Source: Blepharisma japonicum (taxonomy: Eukaryota; Ciliophora; Heterotrichea; Heterotrichida; Blepharismidae). Taken from it: a stretch of 64,000 bases of DNA. Location: NCBI GenBank assembly GCA_949751835.1, contig CATKHK010000020.1:62001-126000 (forward strand), given 5' to 3'. Below, piece after piece: positions 45,212-60,000 of the stretch. Numbering within the stretch: the first letter of the stretch is position 1; each line of letters begins with the position of its first letter. The translations under genes and the position numbers were made by a program. Under the pieces are notes generated by a model that was given only the letters and a program-made list of their open reading frames with translations, made no database searches and was not told where the DNA came from.

Positions 45212-48200
45212 TTAATCTCTTCCTTTTTTCCAATCTTTCCGTGGTTTTGATACTTTCTTTTTGATAGCGCCAGGCCCTCGCTGCAAAACCTCAGCTTTTT
45301 CAGGATTTCTATTATGATTTTTCGCATAGATAATATCATATGCATTTAATGAATGGGAAATCTGAATTGAATCTGGAAACTTTTCACCTAGACTCTCAAT
45401 CTTTAATTGGTCAACATTAATGTCCCAAAAATCATATCTAACAATATAAGTACTTAGCCTATCATCAGGATTCAAAAATGCTGTTGAATTTCTAATTATA
45501 AACCTCATCAATGCTTCTTCTATTTGCAATTTGGTTGGATATAAATCAGGATTACTATCAATTTGTTTAATAAGTTCTACAATAGAAGCCTCTATTATGC
45601 TCGTTTTTTCAGTTAATTTGTATTCAGGATTTATGAAATCCTTTGTGAATGGGAAATATTTCGCTTCAACAATCTGATATAGAGAAATCACATATTCCAG
45701 TTGAATTTCTGATATTCTTGTTCTGTCTTTCAAATAAGCAGAAACCCTTAAAGAATCTAGCTTTTTGCAGAAATCCATAACAGAACAATCTTTTACTCTT
45801 TTGGAATACCGAAGGTAGCAAAGAACATAATTAAATGATGTATATATGTCTTTAAGTCTTATTGCATAGTCCATTTTTGCCTCCTTTTCTAATTCACTAA
45901 AAAATAGTTCAATATTATGCAAATGCTCTTGCCCCAATGATTTTTGTGGGATAATTTCTTTTATTTCCATTAAAAGTCCTGACTCTTCACTTGTAGTATT
46001 TAAAAGCTCTCCTTGATATTGAATAAGATCAAGCCTAGTTGTATCAATGAATTTCGCTAAAAGCAGACTTTTAGTAAGTAGTTTTTGGAGCCTTTCAAAA
46101 TCATAAATAATTTCTTTTCCTTTTCCATATATAGGATTACTCAATGAGCAAGTTTTAAGTAGTTCTGTGTCATCTATATTAAGAGACATTATATTTTTTT
46201 CTTTTAATTTTTGTAAAGGATATTTCGTTATCTCCTTATGCTTTTCTTCTTCATCTTTAGGTGTCTCTTTATTTTTAGAATTATTTGAAATTACTGTGGT
46301 AATTTGTGAGAGGTACTTATTTTGAATTTCTCCAAGCTCAATTAAAGCAGCAGCCATATACATTCCGCCATCTAATACTTTATTATCAACAAGAAAATAA
46401 GTGAGTGGACTATCCATGGTAAATTCATGTATAGGCTTTAATTCTTTGCAGCCATAATGAAGATTTTCAATTCCTTTATTTTTTCATGCTTCTAAGAATT
46501 TAGTAAACAATGACTGTATTTCTGGGTTTGAGTTTATTGCATCCCCAATACTAGTTTTAGAAGCATCTATCCGGAGGATTTTATGATTATATATATCCCA
46601 TAAGCTGTTTGTGAATTCAATGATCGGATATAATGATTCAATTTTTCCAATTTCTTCAGAATTATTTAAATATGCATTAATCAGTCTAAATTCTTTTGCT
46701 GGCTGGCCTAACAAGAATCGATTTTTCATGTTTTCGAGTGAAGGTTCTTCTTTATTTCTGAACAGCTCTATATAAGGATAATTGTGATCTTCACTTAGAT
46801 TGAAAAATTCATATAAATAATCTTTAAAAGAATATTGGATTTCAAAGCTCGTTTTAAGATAATTTGAGTAATCGGCTATTGAATTTTGTGGGTTTAGATT
46901 AGGAAGAAACAGTTTATTTTCGAAATTTTTCTCAAATTCATCCCTTATCATAGGTAATTGAGGGTCAGCGGTACATTCAAGTAGCAGTTTATCAAGATTT
47001 GATATTATTTTATATATTCATAAATAGCCAGAATCAGAATGGCTTAGCTCTAATAACTTTTCATAGTCTGATTTCATCGATCTTCTTAAACATTTGCTGC
47101 CTGATTCATGCAAATGGGAAGAGTTTATTAATATTTCCAGATCTGCATCACTAACTGATCCTAACTGATTTAATACAAAAATGACGCTGCTTAAGACAAA
47201 ATGTTGAATAAGATAGCTGGCTGGTTTTAGAGTTCGAATTGAGTTTGTTTCTCCTATTAGTGTTCCAAAGAATTTTAAGCCAGTTTCTGCTTCTGCACGA
47301 TGCCTTATAACAGCACTTTCAACAAAATCGCGTGCTTCTCTATCAGATAAGTTCACATGTCCTTCTCTTTGTACCAACTTATGACGAATCCCTCCAATTT
47401 TTCTACCACAGAAAGGACACAGAGATTCTTGAGTTGGGCCTCCACATTTTGTAACAGGGTAAATATAATCACAATCAATTGAACATTTATAGGTACTGCC
47501 TTTAGCATATTTTTTATTCCAAGTATTAGTTATAAATGAATCAAAATTATCATGGATATCTTGTATGTACTTATGCAATTGGTGAGGTTCTGCTGCAAAA
47601 ATATACCGGCTGTTAAATCTTTCAATTAAACCATCTAGAGTTCCATTTTCATTGAAGAAAAGAGATGAAATTGGATTTTTCCTTTGACTGTATGACAGTG
47701 CAACTGTAAAAACTCCTAAAATTGTTAAAATTCTATGTAAATCTATATCTGGTGTATCTGTTTCAAGTCTTAAATCAGAACCTATTGGAAAATTATTGAT
47801 GTAGCAGAAAAATAGATTATAAAATACTTGGCCAAGAATATTGAGAATTTCGTCTTTTTTGCGATTAAACCATATAATAATATTTTTATTCATTTCTTTT
47901 TCCTTTGAATAAATTGAAAATATTTCATTTAGAAAGGCCATTCCTAAAGCAAGTTTTTGATCAGGACCCTGAATTTCATTTAGAATTTTATCATTTTCAT
48001 CTTGATCGCCAGCTTTATTCAAAATATTTCTGAGGAGTCTTACATTGTTTTTATAAATTTCTGAGATACTAGGGAACACTAAAAAAGAATCTAAATTTAG
48101 CTTGATTTGTGGCTTTTTTTCTTCTTCAAGTTCTTTTATGCGTTTAATTCAATTAAGATTGGGATACTCAAGTATAAAATTACTTAATTCAAATCCTTTA

Positions 48201-51200
48201 ATTGGTAATATTTTTTTAACGCAATATAACTTTAAAGTATCTCCAATGTCTGATTCAGTGATTATTCTGTCAATATTTTCTAAAATTTCAATATCTTCAT
48301 CATGCTTTTGCACAAGAACAAGACAGTAAATATCAAGATAATTTTTCACCAGGATTAATGATATAAGTTTTTTTATTTGTGGATAATTGATTTCATCGTA
48401 TTTTGCTTTTTTCAAAAAATATTCAAAGAATTTCAAGTCGTTCAGCCCTTCTTTATAAAATTTATCATTAAGTTCCTGATTTTCCCCTTTAAGTGATTTT
48501 TCTAAATTCTCACCAAAAATTATGCCAAATTTACTGCAGATTCCTTTATTTTTTAGAACTTTTTCAATGACTTCTAAATAATCATTATTTATCATCTCAA
48601 AATCAGCATTTACATCATTTGAGATGCTTATTTTTAATTCCATGATTGAATTCTCAATTTCCGATGCACCTTCAATAATATTCATAATTTTTGTTGAAAA
48701 TTGTCAAAATTCTTCATTTTCGAGCTCATCAGCAATATTTTCTATATATTGTGATTTTAAATTAACCTGAAGCTTAAGAAAAGAGCTCATAAATTTATAA
48801 TATTGTAATGAGGCACTACGATGTTTTGTCACATTTGCAAGAACAAAATTTGCAAAATCTTTATTATAAATAAATGTATCTTTTTCTTCCTTTCCTATTG
48901 CTTTTATCTGGTGCAAAATATGTAAAATATCTTCCTTATTACCATCACTTTTTCCTATTAATTTACTATATGAAACCCAAAATTCAAGGGCATCTAGAGA
49001 ATCTATAGAAATATCTTCTTTAAGCTCTATTTGAGTTAGCACATTATATAATTTTTCAGCTTTTATTGAATATTCCAAAACATCAAATTTTTGCTTATTA
49101 GATAATCGAGGTCTCATTTTATGTATCAGCTTTTTATAGACTAAATTTAATGCAGCTTTCCATTTTGGTCGATTTTCATCCTCATCCTCATCCTCATTTT
49201 CTTCTTGATCCATAGGAAAAGAGTTTATATTAAGCAAAATGTTTTCTAAAATACTAGACACTTCATTAGACAACTCTGGCATAACATCTATCGCATGACA
49301 TAATAAGACTCCAAGCTCTTCAATTTGCATGAATGAAATTAACTTTTTCTCAAATGATTGACAATCATAAAAAATTATGTTGAGCAAGCTTGAAATCATT
49401 TTTTTATGATCCAAACTAAGCAGATTTTCTTTAAGATAAATTGAGACAAGGTCTTTAAAATAAGGTTCTTGAAGCTGAGAATGTTCTTTATTGAAATCAA
49501 TCCTTTCTTTATATATAGACAATTTATGATATTCTTCAGTAAATTTTTCAAAAGAAGTTTGAATAGGGTTATCATTCATTTCAGAAATTTTATATAAGTT
49601 AAAAGCAGTAACAACGGCTTTATAATCCATTCTTGAAAACGGGAAATAAAGCTCATACTCATACTTTAAAAGGTTTCCTTGATTTAATTTTTGTAGACCA
49701 ATATTATTATCTACTGTCATGCTTTTAAAAATATCAAGCCAGATATTTTTTTTTAAGTCATTAAATTTACTACAATCATTGCTAAAAGGCTTCACATAGC
49801 TTAAAAGGGCACTTTTCTCTTCGAGAACATAAATAATCAGCTGAAGAGCGCTCTCTATTTCCATTCCTAATGACTTGACAATTGCTTCATAAAGATTAGA
49901 AGAATCGTCAATAAGTTTAGAATTCAAAAATATTTCTTCTCTTCAGTTTTGCTTGATATTGACAGTTTTCAAATATTTCCATATTTTATCTTTGAAATGG
50001 GCAGAAATCTCAGGATCAGTTCCAATCGTCTTAACAGTATTAGTAATATAGTTGTTATATTCATAGCTTTTATCTGCACTAATCTCAACTTTAAACGAAA
50101 GCATACATTTTTCAACTAAATATTCAATTTCTTTTGAAAAATCGAAAATTTGGTCAGACATTATCAATGATTTGGTATTTGATGATAAAATTTCGTCTGT
50201 TATTTCAAATGAGTTAGGAATTAATCAATCAAACATTTTCATTTTCCATGATTCAAATATCATTATATTTGAGCTATATTTTATATTTCTTTTAATATGA
50301 ATAACTATACAAAATTTCTTTTTCAATGAAGGATTTTCTGAATTTAACTTATCGATCAAAAATTTCACAAGCGGCAGATGATTGCATTCTTCTCCAAAAT
50401 CAACTTCCAGAATGAAAACATTTTTCTCTTCACTTTTATAAAATGATTTCAATTCTTTTGTTAAATCTTGCTTTGAACTATACATAACCATTTCTTTAAT
50501 TATGATTTTTTCATCATAATCTGTATTAAAACTTTTATCTGAAATTCTTTTATCATAAGTAAAAGCAATCAGTTTATCAAAATCGCTTGTTTCCTCTATC
50601 ATTGACTTTATTGTATCTTGAAAGTTAATCTTATGAAGATCTTTTCAAGTTTTTTTTATGTTTTCTTTGATGCTTGGATCGATCGAAATTAGCTCTAGTA
50701 ATATTAAAATATCAGAAGGGGCAATTTCTAAAAGAATCTCTCCACATTTTTCTAAAGTTTGCTTCTTTTTTCCTTGGCTGTTGAAAAGTATAAGCAATGC
50801 TAAGGTATCACTACTGTAAATAGGAAATAAATGGTTTTTTGTAAAACTTACTAGTTCTTGTTCATTAATCATAAAAAATGAGTTAACCCAACTTTCCAGG
50901 TTTTCCAATATATCAACTTGCTTATCATTAAGCAGCTTATCAATAGATAAATAATGCTTTTCAAATCTATTAAGAAAAGGAGCATCTGTTTTTGTAACAT
51001 CATCTGGATTTATCAGAGCGATTGCGTGGAATTTGGGATTCACATAGCATCGTGGTGTAAAGTTATCTTCAATTGAAATATTGCAATATTTTCGCTCACT
51101 GCTCTCTAATCCTTGTATTGAAAAACTCTGGTTAAATAAATCATAAAGTGAGCTATAAATATGGTCCATATCTTTCAAAATAATAGATATCCCAAGCTCC

Positions 51201-54200
51201 ATGTAAATTATAATGTCATTTAAAGACTCAACTCCATAATTATCCTGATTTAGATCATTAGGCAGGCTACTACCAACTATTATCCTCCGATCGTTAAGTT
51301 TATCCAAATATTTATCCAAAATAAAAGTAGTTATATCAGGCTTGCCAATGAGCATCAAATATCTTGCACTAGGATCATTTAAATTATCCTTTATTAGATC
51401 TAGAGCTCTTGTATTTGTCTCAGGTAAATTAATTCTGTGATATTCATTAAATAAAGAGCACATAATAGCTGTGCCGTGCCTTGTCCCTCCAAAGTTTCTT
51501 TCAATTGCAGTTTTAACACATTTTAGAATATACTCACTTGCACTTATATCTTTTTTAGAAAAATTTGCTGATACATTTTTAATCAAGTGGTAAAAGTCGC
51601 GTAGCCCATAGAAATTTGCAATTTCTGTGTCTTTAGTCTGCCTTTTAAGACCTGCATAGGCCATAGTAAGTTTTACGATAACATGTTCGTAAATTCCATT
51701 TTTAGTATATGATCTATAAATGCTTAATGCAGTGAGCTCCAAATCCTTTTCATCAGGATCAGGCCTGGCTAGATATAAAGCTCTATTCATTTTAGAAGCG
51801 TCCAGCCTTCAATTAGATATTCCAATAAACCCAACTTCTATATTTTCTTTTTCTAAATAGCTATGAAGAACTTTTAAAGGATTGTGCTTTGATAGTTCAG
51901 CTAAACCAATTTCATCAAATACAATCACAGCCAAAACTCCTTGGCTCATCTTTGGATATCTTTCTGCGTTTGCAAACACCTTTATAATCGATTCAGATTT
52001 GCAAGTTTCTGAACCTTGAAAATGTACCATTTTAAGTTCTGGGAGTGTCCTGAAATAAGAATCAGTTGATTTTTTGCCTCTGAGATTAGAAAAAATTAAT
52101 TGTATTGATAAAGATTTGCTACTTCCTGGTTTTCCACATATAAAAAGAGGTATTTTATTAACAATGCATGGAATAGCTGTAAATATATTTTCCTTTAAAG
52201 CATTGTTCAAAGCTGTTCCTTTTGGTAGTTCCATTCTTGAAATATAATCATTTTGTTCAATTTCAATTATTTCTTTTATTTTTTGTATATTTATTAAACT
52301 AGGTTTACGAAGAGAATCAACAATTTTATGTAAAAATGTTTCTCTATGAAAATCAGAAGCAATTCTTAAATAATAGCAAAGGGAAAAAGAAAGAATTCAA
52401 GCTGAAAGTTCAATTTCTCCAAAAGTTCCTTCATATCTTATACTTCCTCTATAATTTTCTGGTGATTCAGAGCAGCGATCATAAATAGATTTTTTGAACC
52501 ATAAATACAAATCAACGAATCTTGAAACATCCCTTAAGCTTACGCTACTAACATCTTCTTCTTCCTGGAAATGCTTGTGGGCTAGACAAATCATGTCAAC
52601 AAAGATTTCTTTATGCTGTGATTTTATTTTATCAAGCATAGTGGAAATATAAATTCTTGCATCTTCATGTGTAAGTGTCCCGAAATCCCATACATAATCT
52701 ATCATAGTTTCAGGAAGCGGTTTTACTACATGGACAAGCTTACTCTCATTTTGCATTCTTTTTTCCTTTTTAATGCCAACATTTTCTTGCATGTTTCTGT
52801 TCGAAGAAACTCTATAAGGATTGCAAGCTCCAAGGAAAGCCATGTTTTGCGGTAAAGGATTGCCATCAAGTGTTCTTTCGCACATAATTTCACAAATCAT
52901 ACCAATAGAATCAGTTGTGTTAAATTCATCGAAAAATACCCACAATTTCTCATTTAAGTTTATTTTTTGGGCTTGCTCTATTAAATTTCTCATTTCTTTT
53001 CTTATGTCTTCTGATGTTATGCCAGCATGAATGCTGATTTTTACAAAGAGTTCTATATTTTTGGGATTACTCCCTGTACATTCTGGTTGTCCTAGTACTT
53101 TTTTAACAAGAAACTGAATCAAAGATGTTTTTCCACATCCAGTTTCTCCCATTATAATTACTGGCAAGCCAGAATAAACTCTAAGGTAAATAAGGTTCAT
53201 TTTTAAGAAATTATCAGGTGTCATAATATAGTTATCTTTTCTATACAAAGATCCTAGATCTGCTCGATATTTATTATAGACGCTTAATTTGTTTAAAAGC
53301 TGAACATGAGTCATGCTCGAATAATCATCAATCTCAAATTTATTTTCTTTTATTATTTTTGCTAAAACTTGTCCAGGAATTGTGTAGTTATTTTGCAAAA
53401 ATAACAATTTTTTGAAATTTCTTGGGACAAGATCTCGGTCCCTGTAAATTGGTATAAAAGACCCATCATCAAGGAAAATCAGATGAAAATGATTAGAGGA
53501 TTCCCATTTAATATTACTCTGGTATCTTGATACTAATAAAGAAATTTCATTTAATTCATCAATTTGGTTCTGGGAAATTCGTTCTGAAGATCTCTCTTGG
53601 ATTTCTCTCACATTTGATATGCATTTAGTAGTGAATTCTTTAGTTGATTCTAAAATTCACTCAAAGATCATTGTTCGCAGATGAGTATATTCATCTGCAA
53701 TAAATCCAAGTGCGTTTCTTTTTAAATTATCCTTAAAAAATTTAATGGTTTCAGGCGAAAAAGGGCTTATCTCAAAGTTCTTTATCAATCTGTTTAATAT
53801 TGAAATAAAAATACGCAGCTGTGCATAAGTAACTTGCTCTGAATTGCTTTGTTCTGATATAAAATATTTTAAAAACATGTTTTTTATGATATCTGAATGC
53901 ACAAGTCTCTTATTTTCTAATGATTTTGCATCATCCAATAATTGGCTATCATACAAGCTCAAATATCTTCCAACAACCTGCATTGGGTCATTAATATCTT
54001 CTGGCACGATTAATTCATTTATGTAAAAGTCATGAAGATGGTAAGGATTAACAAAGCTCAAATACTCCACAGTTTTGCAAAGAGAATTACCAAAAGTATT
54101 TGCAGCTTCAATCCAAATTGGGGTCAGTCGGTTCAATACAAAAATATTTTCAGACGAGCATAGTGTCCTGAAAAGGCAAATATTGATCAAAATTTCATTT

Positions 54201-57200
54201 AAAAGAGTTGGACTACTTGTATAGCTAAGGTTTAAATGTAAAATGCAACTCTCAGGAATAATATTTAATTTCGAAATCATTTCACATACTTCTGCATAAT
54301 TAATGTCACCACCTATAGGAAAAGTAATTAAATTCAGAGAATACTTCATTGCTTGATATTTCATATGAGTAGTTTTTCCAAGTCCTGGGCGAGAGGATGT
54401 TATCACATAACTCTTTAAGTCAATTTTTTTTATTAAAGCTGTTATTGCTTCATCATGCAAAAATTGATTTGTACTGAATCTTGCTACTTTTGGGACAGTT
54501 AAGGATTTAAAATACTGAGATAAGTAGCACTTTGAGTTTGCTGTAATTATAGCTAATCCTGATTTTATACGCCCTACTCCTAAAAGTTCATTAAAAAGAG
54601 TTTTAAATTTTATTTGATTTTCCAAAGAAAGATTTTCACAGTTAATAAGCGAGTAAAATTTATCATAAGGGTCTTTAAAGTACCGGTATAAGAAGGCTTT
54701 TAGCTCTCTCCAGTAAGTAGAGCTCTTGCAAAATAAAACCTGCGATGCTTCGGGGAATAAACCGGTATAGCATTTATAAATAGAGAAAATTCCATTAAGA
54801 TATTTATTTGTCGACAAAAAAATAATTTTATCTTGAGAATTCAATTTTTCACCTAACGTAAAAGTGTGCTTTCCTAAATTTTCAGCCTCATCTAAGATTT
54901 CTCCTAATTTAATCAGTCTATCTCCTGGCGATCCAGCTTTATTATATTCTTGCCGATTTCTTATTTCACTTTTTTTTCCCATAAATGTTAATATATTTTT
55001 AGCTTCTGTCCTTTTTTCACAATCTGGATTGATAATATAATCTTCAATTATCCAGAACTGCTTTCCACATAAAAATGTCAGTCAATAGCACTTAGAATAG
55101 GCATCACTTAAATCAATTTCCCAGATTTTAAATAAATCAAGAACTTCTTCTTCAAATTGCTTTACACTTTCATATTCTCCATTATTGCATTGAAATTCTC
55201 TACGCATCATTTTGCCTAAATCAGGGTATCCATTCTGGTGCAAATTATTCATGCAAATAATGATATTATTAATAGAGGTGACATAATCCACGAAAACAGG
55301 GAAATGTCTAAGATTTTCATCTTCTGGATTGCCGAAGGAGTGGGAAGTGTGCATTATTAGCTGTGCTCTGCTTTTAAGCTCACTGAGTTCTGCTATTTCA
55401 AATGCTTTTTGATTGTTTGGATATCGGAGATGTATATCAAATTTATCGTTCTCAAATTTGATAAAAAAACTTGAATTTTTTGAAATTTCTGATATATGTT
55501 TCTTTTTAGCTTGTTCTTTACAGTTTACTTCTGTGTGTAGTTCTGTGATGGCACTGAGCTGTGGGGAGCATATTTGGAGCTGCTGAGGGACTTCCATAAA
55601 ATTTTTACCATCATCTTTATTTAATTCAAATAAATTGCATAAATTAGAAAAATTTGAGCAAGAATTTCTAATATCTCTGATGCAGTATCATAAGTTTTCT
55701 AAATCGGAAACAGTTCTCGTATTCACAAACTCATTTTCAAAGTTATTCACACCTTCTCTCATGTGGTCTATCTCATCTTCTCTCAAATCCAGCAAAAAGA
55801 GTATTAGTTCTTTTGATTTCCCTATTTCTTGAAGCATGGATATTATAGCGTTCTTACTTTCTTTTGAAAGGCTTCTATCGAACAATTCATGAACCCTACT
55901 TGAATTATCTAAATATTCCCCAATACTTGATGTCTCAAGCTCTGAAGAAAATTCAATATACTTAGAGCATGCGCTTAAAGCAGTTCTATCAATTTCTGCT
56001 GTAATCTCTTTTAGTTTAATCATTCCGTGGCATGCTTTCATGAGGGATTCGTGCTCTTGATAATTAAGTAAGCATTCTCTAAGAATATTTTTATTATTCT
56101 CGTCTAAAGGAACTAGAAGGCTGAGAATCATAATTTCATCTTCAATAGTTCTTATATTAGAAAATAGCTTGATAATTTCTATCATTGGATAATCATGAGT
56201 ATCTCTAAATAAATCAGTTAAATTTTTAATCATTTCTTGAAAAGCTTCTTCACATTTTGATGCTATAATATTAACTGAGGAGGACGGCGAAAGCAAAGAC
56301 TTGTATTTGGCAAGATAATAATTATTGAATATAAATGAATCAATTGCTGCACCAATTTTTCATGAGACCTTAATAATTAATATCATTACATCTGGAAATG
56401 AAAAGTTCGCAAGCTGAGCTTTTGTATATTGACCCTTAAAAGTGTTGCATACATTTTCTATATATTCATATTCTTCAATTATATCTTGGAAATGGTTAGT
56501 AAATTTAGCAAAAGCTTCAAAATCCTTCTCTATTAAATTTCTTTTGGTAATAATGTTTTCAACGACAAAGGAAAAGTTTATCTCTTCTCTTCCCACAATT
56601 TTGAAAGAGTTTTCTATGAAATTTACCATAGAAACTCTCTGTTTTTCAGTCTGGTTTTTAATGATATCAATTTGATATAATGCAATGTTGTCTTGAAGCA
56701 GCTTATTTCCAATTTCCGATAATTCATGTATAAGAGACTGTGAGTATTCAAATGGCTTAAAGTATTCATAAGAACTAAAAATTGAGTTTCATATGATTTG
56801 CTTTTCAGGTCTTTCAAACAAAGCAGTACTTATTTCGAGTTCTGTATACTCAAATTGCATAGAGGAGAGCTGTCTGTCTATAAGAGTGCTAAGAATTTTA
56901 TTTGTTGGGCATCCTACATAGCGTTTGAAAAATTTTTCAAGTACTATATGCTTTTGCTGGACATCCGAGATCTTTTCATCCATTATTTTTTCGTTTTCAT
57001 AACTCAACTCTGCATTTAGATAAACTATGCTTAATAAATCATTTTTACAATCATCAATATATGGCACACAATCTAAAAATTCAATTTTTTGATTTTTGCA
57101 CATTAATAATAGCCTTTCTATGAAAACTTTACATATAATATCTAAATTTTCTTGATCTTGAATTGAAAGAGTTTCTCTCTTAAATTGGGAAATAATCTCA

Positions 57201-58888
57201 TTTACTTTTAAATTTTTGCATGTAATATCTTCAGCCCATTTATCAATAAGCCTAATAAGAGATTTCTTTAGGCCAAAAACATTGCAAATCTCATAAAGAG
57301 GAACATTAAACTCTTTCATAAGCCTTTGAGATAGCGCATTTGCATAATCATCATCAGAAAAAAATGAATCGTAATAAGTTCTAAATATCAAATGATATAA
57401 GCTCATCCTGGTTTCTTTTTTCTCCTCATTTTGATTTATAATATTTCATATAATATTTTTTACATCTTCCTTATACGTTAAGCATTTAAATTTTGGATCC
57501 AATCCATAAACAGCCTTAAAAAACTCAATGACATCATTCGATGACGTTATATAGTTTTGACAGAACTCAAAAAGCAATTTCCAGCATTCGCTTATTTCAT
57601 CATCTAAATCATGCCTCAAAACAAAATTTTGTAAATTATTCAAAAATTCCCCACAATTCAAATGGTGCAGTGCTAAATGTTTGAAAAGCTCTATAAACAC
57701 TTCAAATTTATAAAGATTAATTTTTTCAATAATAAATGCCTTTTCATCTGGCCTCAAAAAAATTTTAAATAAACGCAAATCCGCTAAGAAGTGATTTAAT
57801 ATTGAAAACTTCAAATAATCATTAAAATCATAATTGAGAATACTTATTCAATCTTCTTTTTTTTCTTTAATGTTGAATATCATTAAATGGACTAATCCTT
57901 CTAATAGATAAGGGCTAGATGCCAAATTTTCAATATTTCCTGAGTGTTGCAATAAAAAAGAAGATTCACAGAAATTGACTTCTTTGTATTGGATCATTGA
58001 ATGGGGAACGCACGAAATCAAAGAAATCAAGACATGCATTTTATCCGCTGATAATGAACGGTTATCATTTATAAATTTTTCAACTATTCTAAAGAAGATA
58101 TTTGCGTTTACTGGAAAAGCTGAGATCTCTTTTATATATTTTTCTTTAAATTGCTCGATAAGCATAGGGATTTTCCGCTCCCAATCCTTATTTCTTAATA
58201 AAAAATTCATATAAATCGATAACTCCTGCAGCGGATCTATTTCGAGTTCGTCACCAGGGGAAACTCTTGATTTCTTATTATGCTTAGGACCTACTTTTAA
58301 GTTAAACAAGAAAATATGTTGAAATTTTATATCAAGCACTCTTATAGGATCAGTAATTTGCACACTTTCCTTTGCATCTTTAATTTTTGGGTCTGGTAAA
58401 AGTATTATCTGGACGTGCCCATCCCACTCAACAGCTGGCATAAAAGGCAATGTAAATATTTTTATATTTGGGTTAAAATGTTCACAATAACCATCATGCA
58501 TATGGAATCTTTCGAAATTTCCAGTGTATTTATCATTTCCAATTTTCCTTAAAAGGTTTAGAGAGTAATTAGCATGCTCTTCAGGGTTAAGTTTACACAA
58601 AGCATAGATATAGTTGAAGTTTTGAAATGGACTGATAGATTCTGAAGAGATTTCATTAAATAAAGGGTCTGCATCATCTATATTTATAAAAGTTGATAGA
58701 AGTTGTCTTTTATCTTTCATCTCAATTTCAGAAAGACTTGAAGGATTTTCTGCTGGCAATGTTTTGAAAAGGATTTCATTTTTTGCTTCTCTATAAGTAA
58801 TCTCTGATTTTGCTTCTTCCTTCTTTTCATAAGCTTCATCTTCCTTTCTGATCTCTTTAGGCTTCTCTCTGTCTAATGGGCTACTCAT
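45212..58888 (-). CDS. RNF213: Giant RNF213/mysterin-like AAA+ RZ-finger protein, copy B (4558 aa)
   Basis: A single frame of 4559 codons with UGA as Trp, from ATG 58886-58888 (MSSPLDREKPKEI) to TAA 45212-45214. I count at least 16 UGA and about 22 TGG Trp codons. Order: acidic N-terminus, long helical arm, P-loops GLGKTT (~1503), GETGCGKT (~1916) with FFDEFNTTD, and GKPGSSKSL (~2256) with VIVFDEIGL, the ISN(W)RLDASKMNRAL block, the PFS shell motif, the RZ-type zinc finger at ~3795-3840 (YKCSIDCDYIY, CGGPT, LCPFC, KIGG, RHKL), and a ~720-residue C-terminal domain ending in GRD. There is no RING cysteine pattern. It lacks the poly-Glu tract and the 22-residue duplication of copy A. Sequence divergence from A is substantial, so the duplication is old. 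Ubiquitin ligase activity through the RZ finger is inferred from animal RNF213. Confidence 0.93.
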
Positions 58889-59445
58889 ATTTTTTATAAG
58901 GTAAAATCCTACATATTTATTAAATCCTTATTAAGTTTCTATAATTTAGAAAGAGATAAAGCTGCCATCGTAAATAATCAAATCTCTGATCATAGTTTTA
59001 ATAAAGATCAAATAACTATGGTCTTTAAATACTATTCAAGCTTTTTAGGCTTCAAACCAAGAGCTACTTGCAAAGAGTCTATTCTTTCAAGACTATTTTC
59101 TTTCGTTTAATCATAAAGTAATGACCCTAGTATTGACTTATCAGCAGGCAGTAGGATTAAGCTCGATGAAATGAATATATTATATCAGGAATTGCAGAGA
59201 GCAGTAAAATTCTTCTTTATATAAATATAAATAGGTTTCTTAATAATCACCTACTTTATATAAATGCAATGTGAGCAAAGTGACAATGCTAGGATTTAGT
59301 GGATTTATTTAATTATTCACAAGAAAACTTGTATTAGATATATAAAAAATAAGTTTAGCTTAAATCTAATTTGCAAAGCTTGCCAGGCTCAATGGAATAA
59401 TATAAAAATTAATGATATTGTCAAAATTTTAACATCTTTCTTATT

Positions 59446-59640
59446 TTCTCCAGTCTTGCATTCTCAAGTGTTCAGGTGTACCACAAAATAAAGACTGACG
59501 ATCTTTTTCTCATGAATTCTCATTTTTCTTGTAAATCCAATGATTCAATAATTCCTAATTTCAATATAAAACGCATGTCTAGATGGAGTTGAGTTCTTCT
59601 CACCAATTTAGTGTGCTATTTACTAAAATCCCTTTATTTT
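59446..59640 (-). pseudogene. Possible protein-kinase activation-segment relic
   Basis: On the minus strand a block in one frame (LHLDMRFILKLGIIESLD) parallels the catalytic-loop-to-DFG part of AGC-type kinases. A second block in another frame (SLFCGTPEHL) closely resembles their FCGTPE activation-segment signature. The two are in register if a frame change is allowed. UAA/UAG codons bound the region on both sides. The identification rests on the short FCGTPE motif and is tentative. Confidence 0.35.
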
Positions 59641-60000
59641 GCATTCGTTGTCCATTGTTTCCCTGCAATTTTTCATTGACAATGCAAATCTAATTCTGAT
59701 TCGCATAGCATAGCATATATTTCATGGCATATATATGACTACGTCTTTCAGTGAGCGAATAAAAATTAATTTTTAATTTAAGATACCCTTTTAATCTGAA
59801 AGTGATAAATATCTTGCCTACTTTTTCCTATTTTCTATAGAATTTAGGTTCGATTAAGTAAAGATTATTAAATTCATAGTGCATAATTATTATAAAATGG
59901 CATTATTATTTTTTAAGTCACTAAAAATATTTTAATTATCTAATTTATGCTGAAGTCAATGAATCATAAAATGCGATGTTATAAAGTCAATATATATTAG

